Assembly: GCA_022571715.1 (NCBI GenBank)
Contig: JACZXH010000017.1
Span: 1-51,129 of the forward strand
Direction: 5' to 3'
DNA from: Bacteroidota bacterium
Lineage (GTDB): Bacteria > Bacteroidota > Bacteroidia > Cytophagales > Cyclobacteriaceae
DNA: 51,129 bases
The notes beneath the pieces were generated by a model. The model was not told the DNA's origin. It made no database searches and saw only the letters and a program-made list of their open reading frames with translations. Below, one piece after another: positions 1 through 8,311 of this stretch (positions within the stretch are counted from its first letter, which is position 1; each line of letters opens with the position of its first letter). Both the position numbers and the translations under genes were made by a program.

Positions 1-820
1 TATTTTCTCTAATAACACTATTAATGCAAATGCCTTGTTTGTTAAGATTTCCAATTAAGCTACATATCTTTATATCATTATGTTTAATCGCATAAGCAAG
101 CTCTTCAGCGGCTGAAAAGGTATAACTACTTGTCAAAACATAAACCGGGGTCTCCGGATATCTTTTACCAGGAAGATGTGGTACAGTCCAATATTGTTCC
201 TCCTTGTCATCTTTTCTATAAAAGATAGAGTAAATATGTTCTCTATCTGAACCGGAAAGGTAGCTGTAAATGGTCTGGATCATCCTTGTGTCTCCACCTC
301 CATTATCTCTCAAATCAATTATTATGGCCTTGCTATTTGATAAAAAATTCATAGACGAATGCACGGTAGATGTCGCTTCTTCCCATGTTGAGAAATAATT
401 AAATTTTAGATACCCGATATTTCCTTTTAAGATTTCGAGTTTTTCAAAACCGAAATTTTCATTTCTGCTTGCATTGACAGATTGAAGTCTTTCAACTTCT
501 TTCTCTTCTTCGGAAAGTTCTTTTTCAATTGTTTTATTGGGATTATAAAAAACCCTTAAGTGTAAGTCCTTTGTAATGTTTTGAAGATCCGCTGTCAGCG
601 TGTCTCTTAATTGTCCATTACTTAGTTTGGTATAGACCTTGTTATTTATGAGTATGTTAATTTCAGTAACTACTTTTTCCCCTGTTTCTGGGAAAATATA
701 TTCTTCATTAACTTTATCTCTTATTAAACCTGCTATTACATTTTGATCTTGACTGTACATAGCATTGCTGGTTCCAAAAAGGATGCAATAAATTATCAGT
801 GTGATGATACGCTTTGTCAT
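1..820 (-). CDS. S41-family peptidase, secreted, 3' end cut by window edge
   Basis: About 273 codons are visible, reading leftward from an ATG; the C-terminus lies outside the window. Residues 1-23 form a signal peptide (hydrophobic IITLIIYCILFG stretch ending near YSQ). A helical N-terminal region with a Tyr-x-Phe-Pro motif follows, as in the S41 N-terminal domain. The peptidase core then shows GNIGYLKFNYF, IIIDLRDNGGGD and LTSSYTFSAAEELAY, the last carrying the expected nucleophile Ser of the tail-specific protease/IRBP-like family. The segment where most relatives have VGExTxGGA reads IGNLNKQGI, so this part is divergent. The protein probably degrades peptides in the periplasm or at the cell surface. 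The reading frame stays open to base 1, so I see no sign of a break. The next gene shares the strand but lies 360 bp away. Confidence 0.85.
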   Translation of the reverse strand, partial: MTKRIITLIIYCILFGTSNAMYSQDQNVIAGLIRDKVNEEYIFPETGEKVVTEINILINNKVYTKLSNGQLRDTLTADLQNITKDLHLRVFYNPNKTIEKELSEEEKEVERLQSVNASRNENFGFEKLEILKGNIGYLKFNYFSTWEEATSTVHSSMNFLSNSKAIIIDLRDNGGGDTRMIQTIYSYLSGSDREHIYSIFYRKDDKEEQYWTVPHLPGKRYPETPVYVLTSSYTFSAAEELAYAIKHNDIKICSLIGNLNKQGICINSVIREN

Positions 821-1180
821 AAAATTTTATTTATTAATGTATAATATTTTCACATTTTGTCCTGACAGTTATGGCTTGAGCAGTTTTTACTTAAGGATTT
901 GCGGTCACGCCGCTTTAGGCGTGATTAACATAAATATAATGAGCGCAGACCAGCGCGTTGAGAAAGTTATATGTCGTTTTCGATTTTATGTTAAAGTAAA
1001 TAACGGCTTTGCCACAAATTATTATCTTTATTGATGCAAATCTAAATAAATGAATAGACGAGAATTCAAACATGAGTTAGAAAGACATAAGAATCCTGTT
1101 GGCCTTTGCCCCATATAACAAAAACTAAGGATCTGCTGCTTAACAACTCTCAAGGTTTGATGAGGAATAAATATACTGTG
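821..1180. other. Intergenic region with a GC-rich hairpin
   Basis: No convincing gene is present. A perfect hairpin at 905-924 (TCACGCC, loop GCTTTA, GGCGTGA) is followed by a GCGC-N6-GCGC element near 943-958, in otherwise AT-rich DNA. The hairpin lies about 260 bp beyond the stop of the upstream minus-strand oxidoreductase and lacks an adjacent U-tract, so it is not a typical terminator for it. The short ORFs here have no family features. Confidence 0.4.
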
Positions 1181-2422
1181 TCAGAACTTTTCTCCCTTCA
1201 ATTTGAATGCCTTATCGTATTCCTCGACCTGTGCACCGCCAAGCACACGATTGGACATGTATTCACCAAAGGCAGGTCCATGTTTGAAGGCATGACCTGA
1301 TCCTCCACAAGCGAACCAGAGGTTTACGTTATCTGGATGTGTGTCAACAATGAAATGTTCATCTGTACTCAACGTCAACTGGCATACCCGACCTCCTGTA
1401 ATGGGCTGATTCTTCAATGCAGGAAATCGTTGTGCTACAAAGTCCCGGGCTCTTTTTATTTCGATGTGGTGGATTAGACGTTCGTCCGTATCCATGTCGA
1501 TGCTATTGTAGTCGGGAAAAGGTGCTGCTTTCAGACCACGCCCGTGGAAATCCGGAAATCCGTACCAACGCGTGCCGCGAAATAACCAGATGGGAAGGTT
1601 GGGATACGAAAATCGTGGATCTCCGGCGGGTGTTCCGATGAACAAGACATCCCGTCTAAACACTTTCAGTTTGTCTTTTAGTATTTCCGGGAATATGCTC
1701 CCCATCCACGGGCCTCCGGCAAAAATGTATTGATCAGCACGAAGTTTTGAACCATCACTTAATTCGATGAAATCCAGCTTTCCGTTGACACTTTTTCCTG
1801 GCAATCCCTTCGTATGAATAAACGTGCCTCCATTTTCTATGAATTTCTCTGTTGTCGCCCGGCAGGCTTCCCTGGCTAGCAAGGTACTTCCCCCAGCACC
1901 ACCAGCATCATACAACGCAACTTCATCTTCCAGAATACCTAGCTGTGGCCAGCGATGTATGATTTCATCACGGTCCAGTACTTCACTTTCAATACCAAAT
2001 GGCTTGAGCCTGCGCTTGGCTTCCTTTGCATATGTCAAATAATCAGCGGGGCCAATGGACAAACGCCCCGTTGAGTACATCAGTTTTCGTCCCCACTCCT
2101 TTTGCCATTTATCCCACAGCTCATGTGCACGCACGACCATTTTGGTGTACATGAGCTTTTCTCCATAATCTGCCCTGAGTATCCTCGTCTCTCCACCGGA
2201 ACTTGACCGGGTATTACCTGGTCCGTATGCATCAATCAAGGTGACCTTAGCTCCCTGTTCCTGAAGGTAAAAGGCTGTCCATCCACCCATCACTCCTGCC
2301 CCAACTACAATGATCTCCGCTGATTGTGAGGGATTGATATTGGCAAAGCTTTGTGCCTTGGATAGTAGTGAGCCAGTTGCAATGGCACCAGATGTGTATT
2401 TTATAAAGTCACGGCGTTTCAT
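1181..2422 (-). CDS. FAD-dependent oxidoreductase, monomeric sarcosine oxidase/N-methyltryptophan oxidase-like, Tat-exported
   Basis: This 413-aa protein begins with a twin-arginine signal (KRRDFIK, then a hydrophobic stretch to residue 26), so it is probably folded with FAD in the cytoplasm and exported. Residues 36-46 (IIVVGAGVMGG) form the Rossmann dinucleotide-binding motif of the DAO family. GPGNTRSSSGGETRILR at 67-83 matches the monomeric sarcosine oxidase signature. RVCQLTLSTDEHF includes Cys347 at the position that covalently binds the flavin in monomeric sarcosine oxidase. The C-terminal GGSGHAFKHGPAFGE is the usual flavin-contacting end. It likely oxidises a secondary amine or N-methyl amino acid to an imine with release of peroxide; the substrate cannot be read from sequence. 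It stands alone, with 227 bp to dapB upstream. Confidence 0.88.
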   Translation of the reverse strand: MKRRDFIKYTSGAIATGSLLSKAQSFANINPSQSAEIIVVGAGVMGGWTAFYLQEQGAKVTLIDAYGPGNTRSSSGGETRILRADYGEKLMYTKMVVRAHELWDKWQKEWGRKLMYSTGRLSIGPADYLTYAKEAKRRLKPFGIESEVLDRDEIIHRWPQLGILEDEVALYDAGGAGGSTLLAREACRATTEKFIENGGTFIHTKGLPGKSVNGKLDFIELSDGSKLRADQYIFAGGPWMGSIFPEILKDKLKVFRRDVLFIGTPAGDPRFSYPNLPIWLFRGTRWYGFPDFHGRGLKAAPFPDYNSIDMDTDERLIHHIEIKRARDFVAQRFPALKNQPITGGRVCQLTLSTDEHFIVDTHPDNVNLWFACGGSGHAFKHGPAFGEYMSNRVLGGAQVEEYDKAFKLKGEKF

Positions 2423-2534
2423 AAAATCAAGTTAAGTAATTAATGGCAGAGTTCATAAATTCAGGTTGCAAGGGCTAGCTGGTGTTAGTCTATTCTTTTT
2501 GCTTCAATATCCCTTACCCTCCCTCGAACCCTAA

Positions 2535-2606
2535 GCTCGTCCGACCGGTAGGCAGGGCAATCTTAACCCGCCTTCGCTAAAACTACGGACGAGCAGGCAT
2601 AACGCA
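2535..2606. repeat. Palindromic REP-like element, copy 1
   Basis: A GC-rich block lies between dapB and the oxidoreductase. It has 9-bp inverted arms GCTCGTCCG (2535-2543) and CGGACGAGC (2586-2594), and ends with GCAGGCATAACGCA (2593-2606). The same exact 14-mer recurs at 11981-11994 in another intergenic gap, next to a similar GC-rich stretch. This suggests a dispersed intergenic repeat. Function is unknown. Confidence 0.5.
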
Positions 2607-2649
2607 GGACATTATATGATAAACATAGGAAGTGACTGTTAGCATCGTA

Positions 2650-3414
2650 TCAGTTTTTTGCTTCAAAATCCAGCGCAGCATCCAACCCTATCGCTACCCC
2701 TTTTATTGTATGTACATATCGAATGGCCACCAAAGCCCCACCGACAAAGGATTCATAAGAAGTACTGCTATGACGTATTGAAAAAATCTCTCCCATATTA
2801 CTAAATGCGACCTCCTGATCAGATAACATGCCCTTCATTCGCAACGAGTGAACACGAACCCCGGACACCAAACCACCTCGTGCTCCTTTTACTACCTCTT
2901 TGCCAGCTATTTGCTCTGATTGATTTCTATACTTCCCCATTCGCATGGCTGTAGCCAATGCCGTACCTGAAGGAGCATCAGGTTTTGCAGCTTCATGACG
3001 CTCAATGATTTCAGCCGAATCAAAATGAGCTGAAGCCATTTCAGCAAAACGCATCATGAGTACGGCACCTATTGAAAAGTTAGGTACGATAAGACACCCT
3101 GGATCATCTTCAGCCCAAAAGGATCTTAATTTCCTAATCCGATCTTCAGTAAAACCAGAGGTACCAATAACAACGTGTATTCCTTTGGTATGCCACATTT
3201 TAAGATTTTCCATAACTACGCCCGGATGTGCACATTCCACAATTACTTCTGCATTAATTTTTTCCGGGGAATCTTCGATTTCCATCCCCGCCACCATTTT
3301 TCCGGCATGACCCGGAGCATAAACTCCGGTAAGTTGCATACCGTTAGCGTTTGAAATACCATGAGCAATTACACTGCCTAACCGGCCCATTGCTCCTGAA
3401 ACTGCTACTTTCAT
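2650..3414 (-). CDS. dapB: 4-hydroxy-tetrahydrodipicolinate reductase, atypical DapB
   Basis: This 254-aa enzyme would reduce the dihydrodipicolinate precursor with NAD(P)H in the lysine/diaminopimelate pathway. The N-terminal VSGAMGRLGSVIA is the DapB nucleotide-binding loop. NFSIGAVLMMRFAEMA and IIERHEAAKPDAPSGTALA are the dimer/active-site region and signature. The usual catalytic pair reads HH-x-x-K; here it is H-E-A-A-K, so the first His and the Lys are kept and the second His is Glu. The C-terminal GVRVHSLRMKGM...QEVAF...GEIFSIRH resembles the DapB type of Chloroflexi and Actinobacteria, not the short Bacteroidota type (from memory of the family). It follows the polymerase operon by 72 bp on the same strand and no other lysine gene is nearby. 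Transfer or an additional paralogue is possible. Confidence 0.85.
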   Translation of the reverse strand: MKVAVSGAMGRLGSVIAHGISNANGMQLTGVYAPGHAGKMVAGMEIEDSPEKINAEVIVECAHPGVVMENLKMWHTKGIHVVIGTSGFTEDRIRKLRSFWAEDDPGCLIVPNFSIGAVLMMRFAEMASAHFDSAEIIERHEAAKPDAPSGTALATAMRMGKYRNQSEQIAGKEVVKGARGGLVSGVRVHSLRMKGMLSDQEVAFSNMGEIFSIRHSSTSYESFVGGALVAIRYVHTIKGVAIGLDAALDFEAKN

Positions 3415-3486
3415 ACTGTATTTTAGTTAAAATCAGTTAGATTATCTTGAAATTTTCTGAAAAAGTAATCATCATATTTACTCATT

Positions 3487-6400
3487 TTATCTCCTCCCAC
3501 CCAACGACATCTTCGACGCGTGGCTTCTTTCATGATCATATTTCCCGGAGACTGGTTTTCTGCCATACAGTTCATCCAATTCTTCCTGGCCAGGATACGG
3601 GGCTCTGGAAGTGGAGCTGTGCGCCACCTTCATTTTATCCCACACCGTATAGCTCGGCTGATTTTCTTCGCTGTAACGCGGATCGGGAACCATGGGCAGC
3701 CGTTCCATTTTGAGAATATCCATGCTCAGGAAATCAAAGTCTTCCACCACTTTCCCAAGCAACAGGTAACACCCCAGTCCCTTGAACGGGTATTTCTTCA
3801 ATGTCTGCGGAAAATGAGTGGTATCAAAATATCCTCCTTCCACATCGATCCAGGTCCCGAAATTCATCATCTCCTGCCGTCCATTTTTCTTAATCGGCAC
3901 ATCTTTGATAGACACCAGGTAGCCCATCATACGCACCACCTTACCCACATGATTGGGCAACTCTTTCACAAAAACATCTCCCCTGAAGGAAGTTTCCAAC
4001 AAATCGAATGGTGAAATCGATACAGGGTAGCCTAGGCCTTCCAGCTCATCAAATGCATCTTCCAAAGGATCTTTTTCCATTTCCGGAAAGGAAAAGGACT
4101 TTGGAGCAGCCTTAAACAGCGCGTTCGAAGAACTTTCCTTTTGCTTGTGATTGAAGTACTTTTTCGCTTCAATAATCAGTTGACCCTTTACCACATCAAA
4201 TCCTCGAAACGCTCCCACGTAGATGAGATGGCTCAGATCGTCGTAGGTGATCTTCGTGCGATTGATGAAAGAGATTAAATCGGTGTAAGTTCCATTTCGT
4301 TCTCTTTCTTCCGGAATCATCTCTTTCATTTTGTTACTCAAATGGATCACCTGGCTTAATCCTAAATAGATCGTGTCACCTTGCAAGCTAGCTAAATGCT
4401 GGCTTTGATTCACATCCGGAGGCTCGATAGACGCCCCCAAAATACGTGCTTCGTTGATGTATACCTCCGGACGGTAAAATCCTCCATTGTTGTTGATGAC
4501 CCCGGTAATAAACTCCAACGGATAATAGGCTTTCAGGTACAAACTTTGGTAACTCTCGACCGCGTACGATGCACTGTGGCTTTTACAGAAACTGTACCCC
4601 GCAAAAGAAGCAATCTGGCGATACACCTCATTGATGACATCATCCGGGTAGCCCATTTTTTTGCAATTCTCAAAGTACAGCGCCTTAATCCGTTCAATTT
4701 CCTGTTTGGAACGTGATTTCCCGGACATGCCCCTTCGTAGCACATCCGCCTCTTCCAATCCGAGTTTTGCAAAATGGTGCGCAATTTTGATCACATCTTC
4801 CTGATATACCATTATCCCGTAGGTATCGCTGAGCTGTTCTTCAAATACCTTATGAAAATACCGGATTCGGGAAGGATCACGATGCCTTTCCACGTATTCC
4901 CGCATCATTCCGCTTTGCGCCACTCCAGGACGGATAATAGAGCTGGCGGCTACCAGGGTTTCGTAATTGTTGCATTTGAGCCGTCGGAGCAAACCCCGCA
5001 TGGCAGGGCTCTCGATATAAAAACATCCGATTGTTTTCCCCTCCTCCAGCATTTGATTACATTTTGGGTCATTTTTAAAAACCTTCGTATTGGAGATATC
5101 AACAGTTACTCCCCGGTTTTCCTTCACCATTTCCACGGCATCCTTTATGTGCCCCAACCCGCGTTGACTGAGTATATCAAGCTTTTCCAGGTGGATCGAT
5201 TCGGCGATGTACATATCAATCTCGCAGGTAGGAACTCCTTTCTGGTACACATTCATCGCCGAATAGGTGGCAATGGGCTCTTCGGAAATAAAAATACCGC
5301 ATGAATGCATGGAATACTGATTGGGAAACCCCTGCAGCATGGTACCAAATCGATGGATTTTATGGGTAATGTCGTCAACTTCCTGTTCTTCAAAGGGTGT
5401 TCGACTCAGGTGATCCAGCTCTTCTTTAGGTAATCCGTATACTTTACCCAACTCCCTGACAACCGAGCGGAATTTGAAATCACTGACGGTCCCGCAAAAG
5501 CCTGTATAGTCTCTACCAAACCGTTTAAAAATATAGGCAATGATGTCGTCCCGGTCTTTCCAGCTCCAGTCGATGTCAAAGTCCGGAGGGCTGGAACGCT
5601 TGGTGTTTAAGAACCGAGAGAAGTAAAGGTTTAATTCAATAGGGTCAACTTCGGTGATTTTCAAGCAGTAAGCCACCAGCGAATTTGCTCCACTCCCCCG
5701 CCCTACATGGAAATAGCCGTTTTGCATACTATGCCGCACGATGTCCCATGTTGTGAGGAAGTAACACCCAAACTGAAGCTTATCGATCACTTCGAGCTCT
5801 TCATACAACCTTGCCCTGGCAATGGTATCATGCTTACCATATCGATCTCGAAAACCTTCCAGTGCGAGCGTTTCCAGCAGCATTTTATCCTCATAGCGGC
5901 TTCCCGTAAAGGTTTGTTTGTTTTTAGGCGCTTTAAAATCGAAATCAAAGTCGCATTGATCGGCCAGTTTATCCGTATTTTTAATGATCTCGGGATGATT
6001 TTTGTATAGTCCCCGGATGACATCGTTCGGTTTCATTACTTCGTTTTTTCCGGCATACTGCCCTTCCTGCAGGTAGCTTAAGAGAATGTTATTATCGATG
6101 GATCGTAGCAAGCGATGCAATTGAAATTCGTTCGCATTTCGGTAGGTGACGGGATTCCAGCACACCAGTTTTCCGGGTTGATTAAGCAGTGGATTTTTAT
6201 ATCGCTTTAGTTCGTTCGGATGTATCCCTACAAATTCATGGGACTGCAAGATCTCAGGAATATTGGACGTCGGGTAAATGACAAAAACCTCGCGAAAGAA
6301 AGGAGACTGTAGCGGTAAGGGCATTTCGCCCAGTTTGGTCTTGGTCAACAACTCATTCAGTTCCCGAAATCCCGATACGTTCTTTGCGAGTCCAATGTAT

Positions 6401-6612
6401 AATAGCCTGTCCTCTTTTCGGAATTCAACACCTACAATAGGTTTTATGCCCTCATTCCTGCAACACTTAACAAAATCAAAAACACCTGTTGTGTAATTAA
6501 TGTCCGTCAGTGCCAGGTAATCTAATGTACATCGTTGCGCTTCCTGCACAAGACCTTCTACAGGGATCGTTCCAAAACGGAGCGAGTAATTCGAGTGACA
6601 GTTGAGATACAT
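3487..6612 (-). CDS. dnaE2: Error-prone DNA polymerase III alpha-like subunit (DnaE2/ImuC type)
   Basis: This is a C-family DNA polymerase of 1041 aa, shorter than replicative DnaE. The N-terminal PHP domain starts NCHSNYSLRFGT, with the first metal His of the usual HxH replaced by Asn. The palm carries GRGSGANSLVAYCL, then the catalytic PDFDIDW and a third acidic residue in KLDILSQRGLG. Finger motifs such as GIMVYQEDVIKIA and the thumb/HhH segment IASFAGYSFCKSHSASYA are intact. The C-terminal part retains an OB-fold-like stretch but is short, fitting a translesion rather than a replicative polymerase. It is the second gene of an operon with dinB: only 3 bp separate the two, so they are probably co-induced after DNA damage. 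The gene name follows this context; phylogeny would decide between DnaE2 and another DnaE paralogue. Confidence 0.9.
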   Translation of the reverse strand: MYLNCHSNYSLRFGTIPVEGLVQEAQRCTLDYLALTDINYTTGVFDFVKCCRNEGIKPIVGVEFRKEDRLLYIGLAKNVSGFRELNELLTKTKLGEMPLPLQSPFFREVFVIYPTSNIPEILQSHEFVGIHPNELKRYKNPLLNQPGKLVCWNPVTYRNANEFQLHRLLRSIDNNILLSYLQEGQYAGKNEVMKPNDVIRGLYKNHPEIIKNTDKLADQCDFDFDFKAPKNKQTFTGSRYEDKMLLETLALEGFRDRYGKHDTIARARLYEELEVIDKLQFGCYFLTTWDIVRHSMQNGYFHVGRGSGANSLVAYCLKITEVDPIELNLYFSRFLNTKRSSPPDFDIDWSWKDRDDIIAYIFKRFGRDYTGFCGTVSDFKFRSVVRELGKVYGLPKEELDHLSRTPFEEQEVDDITHKIHRFGTMLQGFPNQYSMHSCGIFISEEPIATYSAMNVYQKGVPTCEIDMYIAESIHLEKLDILSQRGLGHIKDAVEMVKENRGVTVDISNTKVFKNDPKCNQMLEEGKTIGCFYIESPAMRGLLRRLKCNNYETLVAASSIIRPGVAQSGMMREYVERHRDPSRIRYFHKVFEEQLSDTYGIMVYQEDVIKIAHHFAKLGLEEADVLRRGMSGKSRSKQEIERIKALYFENCKKMGYPDDVINEVYRQIASFAGYSFCKSHSASYAVESYQSLYLKAYYPLEFITGVINNNGGFYRPEVYINEARILGASIEPPDVNQSQHLASLQGDTIYLGLSQVIHLSNKMKEMIPEERERNGTYTDLISFINRTKITYDDLSHLIYVGAFRGFDVVKGQLIIEAKKYFNHKQKESSSNALFKAAPKSFSFPEMEKDPLEDAFDELEGLGYPVSISPFDLLETSFRGDVFVKELPNHVGKVVRMMGYLVSIKDVPIKKNGRQEMMNFGTWIDVEGGYFDTTHFPQTLKKYPFKGLGCYLLLGKVVEDFDFLSMDILKMERLPMVPDPRYSEENQPSYTVWDKMKVAHSSTSRAPYPGQEELDELYGRKPVSGKYDHERSHASKMSLGGRR

Positions 6613-6615
6613 GGA

Positions 6616-7782
6616 TTAAGCTATTTCGTGATCAAACATGGAGAATCCAATGGCTCGTCGTATGAGTCCGGGATTTTTAAAGCGGTGTTTCATCCTGTCC
6701 ATTGCCTGGTAGAGCCTGATCATTTTAATATTATCCTGAAACAAGTCGATTTGCTGATTGCCCCGCACTAAACCGGAAAGTTTCACACCAATCAATCGTA
6801 ACAACATTCGACGCTGATACAGCTTCTCAAACAGTTCATATGCACAGGGTATCAACACCTCATCACTTGAAGTAAAAGCTATTTTCTTCTGCATCGTTTC
6901 CGTATCCCAATTAGTATACCGAATTCGAACAGTAATAGTAGAGCACATCAGGTTGCCTTCGCGAAGCTGGAAAGCTACTTTCTCTACCATGGCTAAGAGT
7001 AAGGCCTTCAATTCTTTCAAATCCTGTGAGTCTTTATCAAATGTTTTTTCGGTAGAAATGGATTTTTTATTAGTGCAGGGAATGACGGGCGTATTATCAA
7101 TACCATTGGCTTTTTCCCACAGACGAAGTCCATCCTTACCCAACAACTCCTGCATAGAATCTGAAGGGACCTGCCGCAACGTTTGTATGATTTTTATTCT
7201 TATCCTTCGCAGTAACTTGTACGTGACGTCACCCAGTGAAGGCAGATTCCTGATGGATTGCGGATCGATAAAGGGCTGAACTTCGTTAAGCGAAATTTGC
7301 AATCTTCCCCGGGGTTTGGCGTAGTTCGTGCACATTTTAGCGATTGTTTTATTTACACTTAACCCAAAGGACATGGGTAATCCCGTTTCTTTCTGCACTC
7401 GATGAACCAGCTCATTGGTGAATTGTAAACTTCCAAAAAACCGGTCCATCCCGGACATATCCATGTAGAACTCATCAATAGAGGCACGTTCATGAACTGG
7501 TACCCGCTCAGAGATGATATCATTAACGATGTTGGAATACTGAGTAAAAAGATCGAAATCCCCCTTGATCACCACCGCATCAGGACACCGCTGCAATGCC
7601 ACCCGTGTAGGCATGGCTGCCTGTATTCCATACTTCCTTGCTTCGTAAGACGCCGAGGTAACAACACCCCGATTGCTGATACCTCCAATAATAAGCGGTC
7701 TTCCTGCCAGCTCCGGCATTTTTAGGAGCGTGCAGTTCACATAAAATGCATCCAAATCCATATGCACAATTTGACGATCCAT
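6616..7782 (-). CDS. dinB: Y-family DNA polymerase IV (DinB)
   Basis: A 388-aa translesion polymerase. The catalytic carboxylates are present: Asp9 in HMDLDAFYVN, and Asp103/Glu104 in ASIDEFYMDMSG. The palm is followed by GLSVNKTIAKMCTNYAKPRG and the helix-hairpin-helix region (IRNLPSLGDVTYKLLRRI), then the little-finger domain. QQIDLF near residue 343 fits the beta-clamp binding consensus. Because the active-site acids are intact, this is a working polymerase and not an ImuB-type inactive scaffold, although its neighbour is an ImuC-like DnaE. It is the promoter-proximal gene of the pair. Two tandem palindromes lie 27-61 bp before the start codon and probably bind the controlling repressor. 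No lexA or imuA is adjacent. Confidence 0.92.
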   Translation of the reverse strand: MDRQIVHMDLDAFYVNCTLLKMPELAGRPLIIGGISNRGVVTSASYEARKYGIQAAMPTRVALQRCPDAVVIKGDFDLFTQYSNIVNDIISERVPVHERASIDEFYMDMSGMDRFFGSLQFTNELVHRVQKETGLPMSFGLSVNKTIAKMCTNYAKPRGRLQISLNEVQPFIDPQSIRNLPSLGDVTYKLLRRIRIKIIQTLRQVPSDSMQELLGKDGLRLWEKANGIDNTPVIPCTNKKSISTEKTFDKDSQDLKELKALLLAMVEKVAFQLREGNLMCSTITVRIRYTNWDTETMQKKIAFTSSDEVLIPCAYELFEKLYQRRMLLRLIGVKLSGLVRGNQQIDLFQDNIKMIRLYQAMDRMKHRFKNPGLIRRAIGFSMFDHEIA

Positions 7783-7808
7783 TACGTCTCTTATTTTTGT
7801 AAATTAAA

Positions 7809-7843
7809 ACTAATAATTTTAGTTATTTACTAAATTAATTAGT
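7809..7843. promoter_or_regulatory. Two tandem 15-bp dyads upstream of dinB-dnaE2, probable operator
   Basis: ACTAATAATTTTAGT (7809-7823) and ACTAAATTAATTAGT (7829-7843) both have the form ACTAA-N5-TTAGT. A 5-bp spacer gives a centre-to-centre distance of 20 bp, about two helical turns, so two repressor dimers could sit on the same face. AAA precedes and TTT follows the pair, making the whole 41 bp an inverted repeat as well. The site overlaps where the dinB promoter must lie. I infer a damage-responsive repressor; I do not recognise the motif. Confidence 0.65.
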
Positions 7844-8311
7844 TTTTGGTTTTGTATCAAGAAAAATCAAATGGATTATCACTCACGTTTCTACTTCTCA
7901 ATTCCTTTACCGACAAAACAAATCATTAATAATATGGCTACTACTCTCAACTTGCTTGCGGGTTGAGTTGCCATCAGCGTTTAGAACGCAGCATCTAATA
8001 CACTTACAGCCTACACTTTATTTGAATGCAATCCTTTCTTTTTTTTGTTACCGTCATTCAGATTTACGCTCTTCCCTTCTTTACAATTACTTTTTCTTCA
8101 ATAAAAAAGTATTCAAAAAATCAAGCCAAAATAATCACCTATGTGGGTAATTATAGAAACAACTAAAACGAACAGTCCAGAAAAAATAATAAACCAGATG
8201 GTCAACATTACTATTTTCCATAAATTCCTTTTCTGAAGGGGAATCCAAATGGATTTTGTGTAATGGTAAAAAATGAATAACAACCTGCCTTCCTATACTG
8301 ATACATATTAC
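7844..8311. other. Intergenic region between dinB promoter and the AraC gene
   Basis: No gene is confidently present. A minus-strand ORF at 8113-8208 (31 codons from ATG) encodes a single hydrophobic helix (TIWFIIFSGLFVLVVSII) and could be a membrane peptide, but it lacks a clear upstream signal. The rest is AT-rich, with no recognisable RNA or repeat. Confidence 0.25.

Noticed and set aside
801-1034. 77-codon plus-strand ORF
   Set aside because: Overlaps the S41 peptidase start on the other strand and includes the hairpin; composition is noise-like.
4774-5304. 176-codon plus-strand ORF
   Set aside because: Antisense to the DnaE2-like gene whose motifs are clear; no family features of its own.
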